Source: Deltaproteobacteria bacterium (GTDB lineage: Bacteria > Bdellovibrionota > Bdellovibrionia > Bdellovibrionales > Bdellovibrionaceae). From it: 50,071 nt of DNA. The number at the start of each line of letters is the position of its first letter. Positions within the stretch are counted from its first letter, which is position 1. The translations under genes and the position numbers were made by a program. The notes under the pieces were generated by a model that saw only the letters and a list, made by a program, of their open reading frames with translations, ran no database searches and was not told where the DNA came from. This document shows, piece after piece, positions 1 to 8,718 of the stretch. The DNA is taken from positions 1-50,071 of the forward strand of contig JAFLCC010000018.1 of NCBI GenBank assembly GCA_017302835.1. Reading direction: 5' to 3'.

Positions 1-175
1 GTTTATACTTTGGAATTAAATTGAAATCTGGACCTGTTAAAACTTAAAGTCTTACTTTAAGTAAAAGTTGAAATTATCTAAACCTAGTTTTCCACATATT
101 TCCCACTAATTTTAGAAAGTTCCCACTCACTCGCCTCTTTCATCACCAAATCTTATCGTCTTCATAAGCGGTATT

Positions 176-203
176 TTGCTTAATCTCGCCCTTGGTCTAT
201 AAT
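176..203 (+). promoter_or_regulatory. Putative sigma-70-type promoter
   Basis: TTGCTT at 176-181, a 16-bp spacer and a perfect TATAAT at 198-203. Transcription would start near 210 and run toward the protease gene at 333, but would meet the hairpin at 287-307 first. This is motif matching by eye in an A+T-rich genome, so chance matches are common. Confidence 0.45.
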
Positions 204-286
204 TCCATTTTTTATTGCAATTAGAAAAATAGTCATTGATCTGACCTCGATGAAAATCTAGGCTCACTTGTAAACAAAAAAAAAGG

Positions 287-307
287 GCCAAAGGCTTGGC
301 TTTTTTA
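287..307 (+). terminator. Rho-independent terminator or attenuator hairpin
   Basis: GCCAA (287-291), loop AGGC, TTGGC (296-300), followed by six T. An A run precedes the stem, so it could work in both directions. It sits 26 bp upstream of the protease start codon and downstream of the putative promoter at 176-203, so transcription of the protease would be attenuated unless a second promoter exists. Confidence 0.55.
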
Positions 308-332
308 TTAAATCATTCACGGAGGGGAAACC

Positions 333-1611
333 ATGAAATATATTGTCGTTCTATGTGCCACACTTTTAGGCCTAAATACTTGGGCCGTTCAATTTGATCC
401 ATTACTACAACCTTTTTTGAGCAGATCCAATGACAATAGAATCATCAGGTTGGTTGTTACCTTTAAATCAGCCATGGACACATCAAGGGTTGCACCTGTT
501 CAGTTACGCTCCCCTAGGGCTCGCGCTCAGATGCAAAGCATGATGATGCAAAGTACGCAACAATCACAAAATAATTTCATTCAAACTCTTGGGCTCTGGA
601 AACGTTCTGGAATTCAAAATCAATTTTATTCTCTATGGTTAATTAATGGAATGATCTTGGACCTTCCAGTTAAAGATCTAAATAAACTTGCGAGTATTGA
701 TTCTCTGGATTTTGTTTATGCTGACAACACAGTAAAACTCATCGCTCCCGTAGGTGGCCGCATGTTGGCTCCCGTACAAATGCGAGAAGAACCTCAGTTG
801 ACCTATGGCCTTCAAAAAATTAACATTCCTGCTTTTCGAGCGGCTAAGCCCGAGGTTCTCGGCAAAGGAATCCGAGTTGGCGTGATCGATACAGGAATTG
901 ATGCTACTCATCCTGATCTTGCTGGAAAAGTAGTTGCCTTTGCTGATTTGGTTTCAAAGAAGACCACTCCCTATGATGACCAAGGTCATGGAACCCACGT
1001 TTCAGGAACTATCGCTGGAGGCTATGCTTCAGGAACAGGAATAGGCGTGGCTCCTGAAGTGAAGTTCATTGATGCTTGTTTCCAACTCTTGGGGCGGCGG
1101 TTCTCCTTCTGGCGATCCAAAAGACAATGCTATGTGCAAAGCTCTTGATTCATGGGTTAAGCTTGGTGTGATGCCTATCTTTGCCGCTGGAAACTCTGGT
1201 CCCGGTCCTAAAACAGTTGGATTACCAGGCGGCTGTCCTAATGCCTTCACTATCGGAGCCACGGACAGCAATGATGCCATTGCGAGTTTTAGCTCTCGTG
1301 GACCAGCAGTTTGGAAAACGGGAAGTTTTGTTAAACCTGATATTTTAGCTCCAGGAGTGAAAGTTAAGTCCAGCTTCCCTGGAAATAAATATTCTGAACT
1401 TTCAGGGACATCGATGGCAACCCCTCATGTTGCTGGGGTCGTGGCCTTAATGTATCAATTGCAGCCAACTTTAACAGTTGATCAGTTAGCCACCGTTTTA
1501 AAGAACACAGCCACAAAAGTAGGTCAAGATCCGAACACCTACGGAAGCGGTAGAATTGATATTTTAAAAGCTTCACAAGCTTTAGGTTTTATAAATCGAG
1601 GGAGATTTTAA
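333..1611 (+). pseudogene. Subtilisin-like serine protease (S8), broken by deletion and frameshift
   Basis: Exported S8 protease. The first frame (333-1148) encodes a signal peptide (about residues 1-18), an I9-type propeptide (about 36-135), the catalytic Asp in VGVIDTGID (Asp186) and the catalytic His in GHGTHVSG (His219). The second frame, open from about 1069 to 1611, carries SNSWGGG, the oxyanion Asn in AAGNSGP and the catalytic Ser in GTSMATPHVAG (codon near 1411). The frame changes around 1060-1080. In the family about 40 residues separate the GVAP strand from the SWGG strand; here only about eight codons do, so a deletion of roughly 100 nt that is not a multiple of three explains both the gap and the shift. 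All triad residues survive. The start has a GGAGGGG ribosome binding site. A sequencing error alone would restore the frame but not the missing segment. Confidence 0.85.
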
Positions 1612-1663
1612 GCTCATACTTAGTTAGGATCCGACTAAAAATAAAAGCTGCAAACAAAAAAAA

Positions 1664-1692
1664 GCAGAGACCAATCATGGCTCTGCTTTTTT
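1664..1692. terminator. Bidirectional terminator between convergent genes
   Basis: GCAGAG (1664-1669) pairs with CTCTGC (1681-1686), with an inner CC/GG pair; six T follow on the plus strand and eight A precede it, giving a T run on the minus strand too. It lies between the protease remnant (plus) and the PTS gene (minus) and would serve both. Confidence 0.8.
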
Positions 1693-1709
1693 AATTTTTG
1701 GCTGACTGA

Positions 1710-1770
1710 GCTATCTAGTAGGCTATCTAGCAATTAGGCTATTTAGCCATTTGCTATGAGGCTATTTGGC
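1710..1770. repeat. Degenerate short repeats of GGCTATYTRGC
   Basis: Four imperfect copies of a unit like GGCTATCTAGC occur at 1710-1718, 1721-1731, 1737-1748 and 1760-1770, irregularly spaced, between the terminator and the last codons of the PTS gene. The last copy overlaps the 3' end of that gene. Each unit is nearly self-complementary. No function can be assigned. Confidence 0.5.
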
Positions 1771-3735
1771 TTCAACTAACTTTATTTTTTTCAAAATATC
1801 CTGATAAAGAGAACCCTGTTCGTTGTTTGTAAAAACAATGGGAGTTAAATGGGATTTTGCCTTTTCCTTAATCAAGCTCAAATTAAACTCAATCATTTTT
1901 TGTCCTTTTGTGACCTTATCGCCAATACCTACAAAAGCTTTAAATCCCTCGCCCTTCATATTAACGGTATCAATCCCGATATGAATAAGAACTTCCAACT
2001 CATCATTCCGCCTTAACACGAGTGCATGATTTGTCGGAAATAAATGTACGATCTCGCCGTCAAAGGGAGCCAATACTTCACCTTCTTTTGGGTTAATTAA
2101 AAAACCTTCTCCTAATATCTTTTGAGAAAAAGTATCATCTGGAGTCATCTCAATACTTAAAATTTCTCCAGCGACCGGGACTAAAAAACCATTTACTTCT
2201 AAATTTGAAGTTGTGGCCTTCAAGCTGGAATTAGAGCTTAAGCTGGGATTAGAGCTTGGAGTTGAAGTTGATGTTGGACCCGTCGAAACACTTGCATTCT
2301 GATTTATGAGAGACTTTATTTCTTCTTTAATTTTATCCGATTGAACTCCAAAAATAATTTGATAATTATTTCCGGTATTCATTGTCCCAGCGGCGCCAAG
2401 TCTCTTAAAAGTATCTTTACTCACTAAAGACGAATCCTTTACTGAAACTCTTAGTCTGGTGATACAAGCATCCAAACTTGCAATATTTGCGGCACCACCA
2501 AGGCCAACTAAAACATCCATTGCCAATTTACCAGTCAACTTCACTACAGGTTTTTCACTAGATTCAGTTTCTTCAACCTCACGACCTACCGTTTTCAAAT
2601 TTAAAAAACCAATTAAATAGTAAAATCCAAAAAAGTAACCAGATCCAATTAAAGGGCCAACAACTAACCAAAGAGCCCAGCTATTTTTTTGATTAAAGAA
2701 TCCAACGACAAAATCTATCAAGGACGCTGAAAAGGTGTATCCTAAATGAATATCAAATTGGTGAGTTAAAACTCCGGATAAGAAAGCCAAACAGACATGC
2801 AATACAAACAGCAAGGGTGCCACAAAAATAAAAGCAAACTCAATGGGTTCTGTAATACCCGTAATAATAGAAGTTAATGCAGCTGATAGCATCACTCCCC
2901 CCACAGCCTTTCTTTTCTCTGCTGGAGCTCTTAGAACCATTGCAAGGGCCGCCAATGGCAATCCAAAGAGCATGATGGGAAACTCTGAGGCCATGAACTT
3001 ACCGGCTTGAGGATCACCTCCAAAATATCGAGCCGACTCTCCTTTTAAAATCTGCCCTGCAGAAGTCACAAATTCCCCAAATTCAAATAAAAATGGAGGG
3101 TAATAAACATGATGTAGACCTAAAGGAATTAACAGTCGTTTCCCAGCAGCATACAACGCCGGACCATATTCAGAGCTTAAAACGGACTGACCAAAACTAT
3201 GAATTCCATGCTGAATGGGAGGCCAAAAGACGCCTAGGATTAAACCGAGCACTAAGCAAGAAGCCGCAGTCAAAATCGGTACTAACCTCTTCCCAGAAAA
3301 AAATCCAAAAACAGGATTAAGTTGAGTTTGATGAAATCTATTATATAAATTTGCTGCCAAGGCACCCACCATGATACCACCAAAAACTCCTGTATTGATG
3401 GCTATTTCACCAGGATTAAAACCAGAAATCACTTTGAGTACATTTAAAAGAGTAAAAAAACCAACACCAGCCGAAAGCGCTGCCACGCCTGCCCCTTGAG
3501 AAAATCCTACAGCAACACCCATGGCAAATATAACTGGCAACTGTTCAAAAATAGCAAGACCACCACTAAATAAAATTTCTCCCAAATTTTTTAAAATAAC
3601 CATTTCAGAAAAATTGTCTTTTAAAATTCTGCCTAAAGCGACAAGCAATCCTGCAGCTGGCAAAACAGAAACTGGAACCATTAAGGACTGCCCAACTTTT
3701 TGTAATACTGAAAATGATTTATCAAAAAACTTCAT
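1762..3735 (-). CDS. ptsG: PTS glucose-type permease, EIICBA fusion
   Basis: Imports and phosphorylates a hexose at the inner membrane using phosphate relayed from HPr. Domains in order: EIIC membrane domain (about 1-390) with GITEPIEFAFIFVAP and the GLHHVYYPPFLFEFGEF segment; EIIB (about 398-480) with the phosphorylated Cys in SLDACITRLRV; a Ser/Thr/Pro-rich linker; EIIA (about 513-657) with the phosphorylated His in VLIHIGIDTV. The length of 657 residues fits an intact single-chain permease. The family includes glucose (PtsG) and N-acetylglucosamine (NagE) members. The EIIC sequence reads more like PtsG, and the gene directly follows a secreted glucoamylase (12-bp gap), which makes glucose the likely substrate; the specificity remains inference. 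HPr and EI are not in the window. Confidence 0.85.
   Translation of the reverse strand: MKFFDKSFSVLQKVGQSLMVPVSVLPAAGLLVALGRILKDNFSEMVILKNLGEILFSGGLAIFEQLPVIFAMGVAVGFSQGAGVAALSAGVGFFTLLNVLKVISGFNPGEIAINTGVFGGIMVGALAANLYNRFHQTQLNPVFGFFSGKRLVPILTAASCLVLGLILGVFWPPIQHGIHSFGQSVLSSEYGPALYAAGKRLLIPLGLHHVYYPPFLFEFGEFVTSAGQILKGESARYFGGDPQAGKFMASEFPIMLFGLPLAALAMVLRAPAEKRKAVGGVMLSAALTSIITGITEPIEFAFIFVAPLLFVLHVCLAFLSGVLTHQFDIHLGYTFSASLIDFVVGFFNQKNSWALWLVVGPLIGSGYFFGFYYLIGFLNLKTVGREVEETESSEKPVVKLTGKLAMDVLVGLGGAANIASLDACITRLRVSVKDSSLVSKDTFKRLGAAGTMNTGNNYQIIFGVQSDKIKEEIKSLINQNASVSTGPTSTSTPSSNPSLSSNSSLKATTSNLEVNGFLVPVAGEILSIEMTPDDTFSQKILGEGFLINPKEGEVLAPFDGEIVHLFPTNHALVLRRNDELEVLIHIGIDTVNMKGEGFKAFVGIGDKVTKGQKMIEFNLSLIKEKAKSHLTPIVFTNNEQGSLYQDILKKIKLVEAK
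2222..2257 (-). repeat. 18-bp tandem repeat in the EIIB-EIIA linker
   Basis: Two adjacent 18-bp units (2222-2239 and 2240-2257) differ by one base and are followed by a diverged third. They encode the Ser/Asn/Leu-rich part of the linker between EIIB and EIIA. The unit length is a multiple of three, so copy-number change would alter linker length without shifting the frame. Confidence 0.7.
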
Positions 3736-3747
3736 ACTTTCTCCAAA

Positions 3748-5223
3748 TTACCTTGTTCTATATGTTGATAATATTTGATCTCTTCTAAGCTTAGCTGTGA
3801 TAAAAGCGGCATAACTCCAAGTTAAGTTCGGAGCCCCTTGCATGTAGCCATTTTCACGGTTAAACTGCTCAGAAGTAGAGCCGTTTTCATCCGTATGAAA
3901 AATGACTCTTAACAAATAAAGGTCAGCCTCACTAATAAGATGATCAATAATTTGCTTAAATTGTGGTTGACCCGAACTTATTACCTGCCCATCTCTGAGA
4001 TCTAAATTCAAAAGAGTTGAAAAGTACTTCTGATTGGCAAAATTAATAACCACTTGATTGCTTCTAATGTAACTAGTGGCCAATCTATATAAATATTCTC
4101 CAGATCCTGCAGTAATTAGGAACCAAGGATTCCCTATTGAAGTCGTTGTGTAACCATCATAGGTATCCTCTGGGTATCGACCAAAGGGTGTATTCAAAAA
4201 TTGAATTTTTCCAATGTTGTAAATTGAAGAAAACGACGATTTTAAAGCCAAATAGGTAGAAAAAACCCTAGGATCAACTACGGAAAAAGATACTTGATTC
4301 ATCTCAGAATGCAATACTCCAAGAAGAGCTGCACTATCCAAACCTGATCTTCCTCTATTTCTATTTGAAAAAGATTGGTAGCATGCTTCATTTGAGTAAC
4401 TGGTCGCAAAAATATAGTTAACACTTGGATTCCAAAAAAAATCCAATTGAGAGGAAATATTTGCCATTTGTTTCTGATAATAATCAGCAGCTCCTGGATC
4501 TTTCATATATTTGGCAATCATCGTTCCAAAATGCATCGCTTTTCTTTGTGCCATTAAATTATAAAAATGATGTCCACACACCTCTTCCCATAAATCAAAA
4601 TTAGCTCTCATCCAATTGTGAGCCACAAATTCAAGATCATTTTTAACAACTGAAAAAGTATTAAGCCGAGGATTATACAAGTTAGCCAGCATGGAAGGGT
4701 ATTCTGACCAACGCTCTCGTGCCGCTAAAGACAGCAACTCGATATTAACAATGCTTCGCAAAGCAGGGCCATCATTTTGCGGTCGTCCCCAATCTTTTTT
4801 AAATGAATCGCCACTCACATAAAATTTAGGTTCACCCAAACCTAAATGATTTAGACTATTCCTCTGAAGCAAAATATTAAAATCAATAGTATCTAAAAAA
4901 AATCTTTTTAAATTTTCTTTTAATGGAGATCTAGACTGAATCGAATTATAAACTCCAATTAAACTTTCTGTAGTCAAAGCCGCATCTCTCACCCAATGAT
5001 AGTAGTAATCTGGATTGGCTCTTGAAGGAGCCGCCGGTATAGCACCTCTTCTGCCATCGATATAAGAAAGATTTCTTAATAATAAGTTTACTGAATTCTG
5101 GTACTGATTTTCTATTGCAGTATTCTTATTGGCTAACAAGAACGGTACATTTTTAGTAGAGGAAAAGGATTGTGAAGAAAAAACAACAATGAGTATTGTA
5201 TTTAGGATACTTTGGTATTTCAT
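3748..5223 (-). CDS. Secreted glucoamylase, GH15 family
   Basis: Releases glucose from the non-reducing ends of starch or glycogen. A signal peptide covers about residues 1-21. GH15 landmarks: HWVRDAALT near residue 76, the general acid in FDLWEEV (Glu213), RYPEDTYDGYTTTSIGNPW, and the general base in GSTSEQF (Glu452) followed by LTWSYAAFITA. The 491 residues match a catalytic domain without a starch-binding module. The start has an AGGGGGG ribosome binding site. The next gene, 12 bp downstream on the same strand, is the PTS glucose-type permease, so the two probably form an operon for external or prey-derived glycogen: hydrolysis outside the inner membrane, then PTS uptake. Operon function is inference; the enzyme family is clear. 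Confidence 0.88.
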   Translation of the reverse strand: MKYQSILNTILIVVFSSQSFSSTKNVPFLLANKNTAIENQYQNSVNLLLRNLSYIDGRRGAIPAAPSRANPDYYYHWVRDAALTTESLIGVYNSIQSRSPLKENLKRFFLDTIDFNILLQRNSLNHLGLGEPKFYVSGDSFKKDWGRPQNDGPALRSIVNIELLSLAARERWSEYPSMLANLYNPRLNTFSVVKNDLEFVAHNWMRANFDLWEEVCGHHFYNLMAQRKAMHFGTMIAKYMKDPGAADYYQKQMANISSQLDFFWNPSVNYIFATSYSNEACYQSFSNRNRGRSGLDSAALLGVLHSEMNQVSFSVVDPRVFSTYLALKSSFSSIYNIGKIQFLNTPFGRYPEDTYDGYTTTSIGNPWFLITAGSGEYLYRLATSYIRSNQVVINFANQKYFSTLLNLDLRDGQVISSGQPQFKQIIDHLISEADLYLLRVIFHTDENGSTSEQFNRENGYMQGAPNLTWSYAAFITAKLRRDQILSTYRTR

Positions 5224-5443
5224 GTATACCCCCCTGACGCGATATTTTTATTACTTAGAAATTTAAGTTCAAGGTATTTTATCGCAGTTGCGCTGATGCG
5301 TTGTGTTTTTCAAAGGGTATAAAATAGCATTACCTTTTTCACCACTGTAGATAATTAGACAGGAAATAAATCCAGTAAAGTTATTGCACTAGTTAAGTAT
5401 TGGGAAGAAAAACTAACAAAATGGTGTCATTTTGGCTCAAAAG

Positions 5444-6679
5444 TCATTTTGGCTTAAGAACTTTTCCGCCAAAAAGTTCCATTTCTTTTTCTATTTTAAT
5501 TATCTGTTCGAAACTTATCGTTTCCAAAACAAAATCGATGCGGGTTTCTCTTAAAAATAGACCTTGAGTGACTCGATCATGATGAACTTCTAAAATATTG
5601 GCATTTTGACCTGCTATGATTTGAGTCAGTTTTTGTAATGTCCCTGGGGTGTCATCCACAATCACTGACATCTTAACAAGCCGACCTCTTTGTATTTGCC
5701 CACGCTCAATAACTTTAGAAACTATATTCAAATCAATGTTTCCACCACAAAGCAAAACACAAGTCTTTTCGCCAAGATCTAACTTCTTCTTCAAAACCCC
5801 AGCAAAACCTGCAGCGCCAGAACCTTCTGTCACGGTTTTAATTCTTTCAATCAGATACACAATGGCCTCAGCAATTTCATCGTCCGTTACGGTGACAATT
5901 TCATCCACATATTTTGAGATAAAATTTTCATACATAAACTGACTTGGTTTTTTGATCGCAATCCCATCTGCAATCGTGGCAATTTTTTTGACACCAGGAA
6001 TCACTTCCTGATGGTGAAATAATTGACTCATCCCTGGAGTTTGAGCTGACTGAACCCCGTAAATTTTACATTGAGGACGCAACGTTTTTATGGCTATCCC
6101 GATACCGCTGATGAGCCCACCTCCACCAATAGGAATAACGATGCTATCAACATCTGGAAGCTGATGTAAAATTTCCAATCCGATAGTCCCCTGCCCCGCA
6201 ATGACCCAGGGATCTTCAAAAGGGTGAACAAAAGTGTATCCCTCTTTTTTTTCTAACTCTTTAGCATACTCAAAGGCCTCATCATAGATTTCCCCTCTAA
6301 GAATCACCTCTGCTCCATAATGTTTAGTGGCTGCGATTTTGTTCAATGGCGCCGTTTCTGGCATGACAATAAGGGATCTTACACCAGCCAGTTTAGAACT
6401 CAGAGCGACACCTTGAGCATGATTCCCCGCAGAGCTGGCAACAACTCCGCGGTTTTTTTCTTCGGGCCTTAAATTCATGATGCGGTTATAAGCCCCACGA
6501 ATTTTAAAACTTCCGGTTCTTTGAGTATTTTCAAATTTAAAGTAAATCGATTTTCCCAGCAATTCACTGGCTGAAGGAGAATAATCCAGCTCGGTATTTT
6601 TCACGACATTCTTTAACAGCTGCTGGGCTTTTTGAATTTCAGATATATCTACTTTAAATTCCGAACTTTTAAGAGACAT
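5444..6679 (-). CDS. ilvA: Threonine ammonia-lyase (threonine deaminase) with ACT domain
   Basis: Converts threonine to 2-oxobutanoate and ammonia with pyridoxal phosphate, the first step toward isoleucine. The PLP lysine lies in the GSFKIRGAYNR motif (Lys59) and the phosphate-binding loop is PIGGGGLISG near residue 183. A C-terminal ACT domain follows (about 330-405, VDDTPGTLQKLTQII). The 411 residues fit the shorter one-ACT class, which can be biosynthetic or catabolic; allosteric behaviour cannot be read here. The start has a GGAGAG ribosome binding site. It lies 12 bp after the FadL-type gene on the same strand and is probably co-transcribed with it. No other isoleucine genes are in the window. 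Confidence 0.9.
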   Translation of the reverse strand: MSLKSSEFKVDISEIQKAQQLLKNVVKNTELDYSPSASELLGKSIYFKFENTQRTGSFKIRGAYNRIMNLRPEEKNRGVVASSAGNHAQGVALSSKLAGVRSLIVMPETAPLNKIAATKHYGAEVILRGEIYDEAFEYAKELEKKEGYTFVHPFEDPWVIAGQGTIGLEILHQLPDVDSIVIPIGGGGLISGIGIAIKTLRPQCKIYGVQSAQTPGMSQLFHHQEVIPGVKKIATIADGIAIKKPSQFMYENFISKYVDEIVTVTDDEIAEAIVYLIERIKTVTEGSGAAGFAGVLKKKLDLGEKTCVLLCGGNIDLNIVSKVIERGQIQRGRLVKMSVIVDDTPGTLQKLTQIIAGQNANILEVHHDRVTQGLFLRETRIDFVLETISFEQIIKIEKEMELFGGKVLKPK

Positions 6680-6691
6680 TTTTTCTCTCCA

Positions 6692-8110
6692 TTAAAATTT
6701 ATAACTTAAACCCGTGTGAATTCCTAAAGCGGTAGCCTCATAAGCACCTTTTGGAGAGTTTAAACTATTCGCTGGAGTATCTGATGCCGAACCACTCACT
6801 GTGGTGTAATCAACAGCTAAATTAAACTCCAAGGGTTGAGAACCAGCTTGAAATTCATGTCCAGTTCCTAAGGTGTAGGTCGAAGCTGCTCCTGGAGGGG
6901 TAAAGCTAGCACGGGCATATTCAGTATTAGATACCTGAGAGGTCCAAACATAACCAAACCTTACAGGCCAAGAAATTCCTGCATACTCACCGGCGAGTTT
7001 AAGATTGTGCTGATCTTTCCATTTGAGATCAATATCTGTGATTTCAGCAGAGGTCGATCCTACAGTGATAGTCCCATCCACAACCACCTTTTCAATTTTG
7101 GAATATTGAGTAAATACATATTCACCAAAAAACTTCCAAGCCTCAGCTAATTTAATTTCCGTGCTCAAGCCCAGCGCCATGGGTAAAGAAGTTTCCACCT
7201 TGGCATCGACCTCTGCAATAGTTAAATCTACGACGGCTGCACAGGGATTAGTTACACCTGAAACCACAGCGGCACCACAAGCATTGGCCTTTCCAGAGGC
7301 TTTTCCTGTTCCATTTAGCTTTGTTTCTGTTCTTAACGTAAACCCTAATTTAACGGATTCACTCAAATCATATTGAGCTCCTAATCTGACGGAATCCAAT
7401 TGTGCCGCTTTGATGTCTTTCACTTCAAGAGCTGTAATGGCCGCGACACCAGAGGCACTTGAAGTGTATCCCATAGAATTAAAACTGGCGTTGGTCATCG
7501 TGTATCTAATTGCAGCTCCCAGACGGAAGGATTCAGATACTTTGTAACCAAGACCTGTTGCAAATTCAGTGATCACCACATCTGATTTCACTTTGGCTTT
7601 AAAATTTCTTGGAGCAAAGTCCACATCTTCATAATTGGCTTTCACTCCACCCACCGCATAGTAACCCAATCCCAAAGATAGACTATCGGTTAATTTCATA
7701 CTGTAAGTCACACCAGGAATGATAGATGCCCCATTATTTGAAGTTTCTTTTTTCTCGGCATAGGTAAATGACGAAACGGTAGGACCAGCCAAAACAACAT
7801 TTGAACTTGGAACAACAGGACCTTTAACGGTTGTTGATGATTGAGACAAATTGAAAACAAATTCGCCAAATTCAGTGCTATTTACAAGACCTGCAGGATT
7901 ATAGTATATAGAATCAGAGCCTTTAATTCCAGGGGCGGCAACACCTGCAACTCCCGAATACTTAGCGCCCCATAAAACTGCCTTTTCAAAACCAGCCCCG
8001 TTGGATGTAACTGATGTTAGCAGAATGGCCATGAGCAAAAAACTCTTGCTACAAATTCTTTTCATCTGAATTTTTTTCATTTGAATCCCTTTCAATTGAA
8101 TGCTTTCCAT
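6692..8110 (-). CDS. OmpP1/FadL-family outer-membrane protein
   Basis: Likely a 14-strand outer-membrane channel for hydrophobic compounds, by family. A signal peptide ends near residue 39. The mature N terminus carries the FadL-type segment GAKYSGVAGVA followed by GSDSIYYNPAGL, and the rest alternates as a barrel with a C-terminal aromatic (LSYKF). Length is 472 residues. The start at 8110 has AAGGAG five bases upstream, although three further in-frame ATG codons follow within a 15-bp tandem repeat; MKRICSKSFLL inside this stretch would also make a normal signal peptide. The substrate is unknown. It precedes ilvA by 12 bp. Confidence 0.85.
   Translation of the reverse strand: MESIQLKGIQMKKIQMKRICSKSFLLMAILLTSVTSNGAGFEKAVLWGAKYSGVAGVAAPGIKGSDSIYYNPAGLVNSTEFGEFVFNLSQSSTTVKGPVVPSSNVVLAGPTVSSFTYAEKKETSNNGASIIPGVTYSMKLTDSLSLGLGYYAVGGVKANYEDVDFAPRNFKAKVKSDVVITEFATGLGYKVSESFRLGAAIRYTMTNASFNSMGYTSSASGVAAITALEVKDIKAAQLDSVRLGAQYDLSESVKLGFTLRTETKLNGTGKASGKANACGAAVVSGVTNPCAAVVDLTIAEVDAKVETSLPMALGLSTEIKLAEAWKFFGEYVFTQYSKIEKVVVDGTITVGSTSAEITDIDLKWKDQHNLKLAGEYAGISWPVRFGYVWTSQVSNTEYARASFTPPGAASTYTLGTGHEFQAGSQPLEFNLAVDYTTVSGSASDTPANSLNSPKGAYEATALGIHTGLSYKF
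8061..8105 (-). repeat. 15-bp tandem repeat at the start of the FadL-type gene
   Basis: Three imperfect 15-bp units (8061-8075, 8076-8090, 8091-8105) encode repeats of the type KxIQM/L. Two units end in an ATG and the unit length is a multiple of three, so the repeat multiplies in-frame start codons ahead of the signal peptide. Confidence 0.7.
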
Positions 8111-8214
8111 TTGTTCTCCTTAATTTAGTTTTTAAACCAATTTAAGGAATATCAAATTAGAGTGACAACTCAAGGGATTTCTTTGAAATTTAAATTATTT
8201 AAATATTTGCAAAT

Positions 8215-8490
8215 TCAATCTTCATCCAACTGCCAAAAACTAGATAGACCTTGCAAGGGTGGATAGCTCTGATGAGGCAACCTTGTTTTGAATTTAATCT
8301 GACTGCCCGAATGACTCACTCCCATAGCGGCACGTTCATCATAATATAAAAAAGGCAGCAATCTTTTGTGACAACTATGACACTCGGTAACTAATTCACC
8401 TATGCATTCATTTGTAGCTCCACAGACGTGACATCGGCGAAAATGAATTTTGATACCCAAGCGAACCTCTTTTCTAAGAGTGTCGCCCAC
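8215..8490 (-). CDS. Small zinc-ribbon-like protein
   Basis: Not recognised as a named family. The 91-residue product has two Cys pairs, CHVCG and CHSCHK, about 16 residues apart, a spacing that suits a zinc ribbon, with one extra Cys between them. The second half is rich in aromatic and basic residues. No signal peptide or membrane segment is seen, so it is probably cytoplasmic. The start is a GTG inside a GTGTGTGTG run with only a weak ribosome binding site, so the true start is uncertain. It stands alone, 104 bp upstream of the FadL-type gene on the same strand. An inverted repeat lies about 35-50 bp upstream of the start. Confidence 0.6.
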   Translation of the reverse strand: MGDTLRKEVRLGIKIHFRRCHVCGATNECIGELVTECHSCHKRLLPFLYYDERAAMGVSHSGSQIKFKTRLPHQSYPPLQGLSSFWQLDED

Positions 8491-8718
8491 ACACTCTTTG
8501 ATTCTACTTGAGTTCTTTGCAATTGATAAGCCCCCGTATCAAATTCAAGCAGGAAAAAAAAATATCGTTCCTCAAAACGAATATCCTTACTCGTTCAAGG
8601 TGGTTAGATGTTCATTCAAAATTTTGTTAGAAAATAACTCTAAATAGATTTAGGTTTTTTGCGTTACGTCATTAGACACTGATGAGAAAAAAGGTCTTAT
8701 TTCGAAATGATCTTAGGG
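8491..8718. other. Intergenic region without a recognised gene
   Basis: No coding frame on either strand is convincing; a 65-codon plus-strand frame at 8450-8647 has no ribosome binding site and overlaps the zinc-ribbon gene. With the adjoining 8719-8883 segment, nearly 400 bp lack an annotated gene. It contains the inverted repeat at 8523-8542 and a T run on the minus strand just after the 8719 stop. Confidence 0.5.
8523..8542. promoter_or_regulatory. Inverted repeat upstream of the zinc-ribbon gene
   Basis: TTGATA (8523-8528) and TATCAA (8537-8542) are exact inverted copies separated by a C-rich 8-bp spacer. It lies 33 bp upstream of the GTG start at 8490 and has no T run, so an operator is more likely than a terminator. 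This could be chance. Confidence 0.3.

Larger units (their letters stand above)
1..332. other. Intergenic leader region before the broken protease
   Basis: No convincing coding frame was seen in this stretch. It holds an 8-bp inverted repeat (ACTTAAAG at 42-49, CTTTAAGT at 55-62), a promoter-like pair at 176-203 and a hairpin with a T run at 287-307. The last 25 bases before position 333 carry a strong GGAGGGG ribosome binding site. The order promoter, hairpin, ribosome binding site would fit either an attenuated leader or a short free transcript of about 100 nt. Confidence 0.6.

Noticed and set aside
1029-1280. 83-codon minus-strand frame across the protease break
   Set aside because: Antisense to the conserved SWGG/AAGNSGP coding region; a shadow of the real frame.
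1762-3735. N-acetylglucosamine-specific NagE
   Set aside because: The domain order fits both, but the EIIC segment around GLHHVYYPP and the glucoamylase neighbour favour glucose; not fully excluded.
5401-5453. Repeat of TCATTTTGGCT near the ilvA 3' end as a mobile-element mark
   Set aside because: Only two short copies overlapping the gene end; explained by chance or local slippage.
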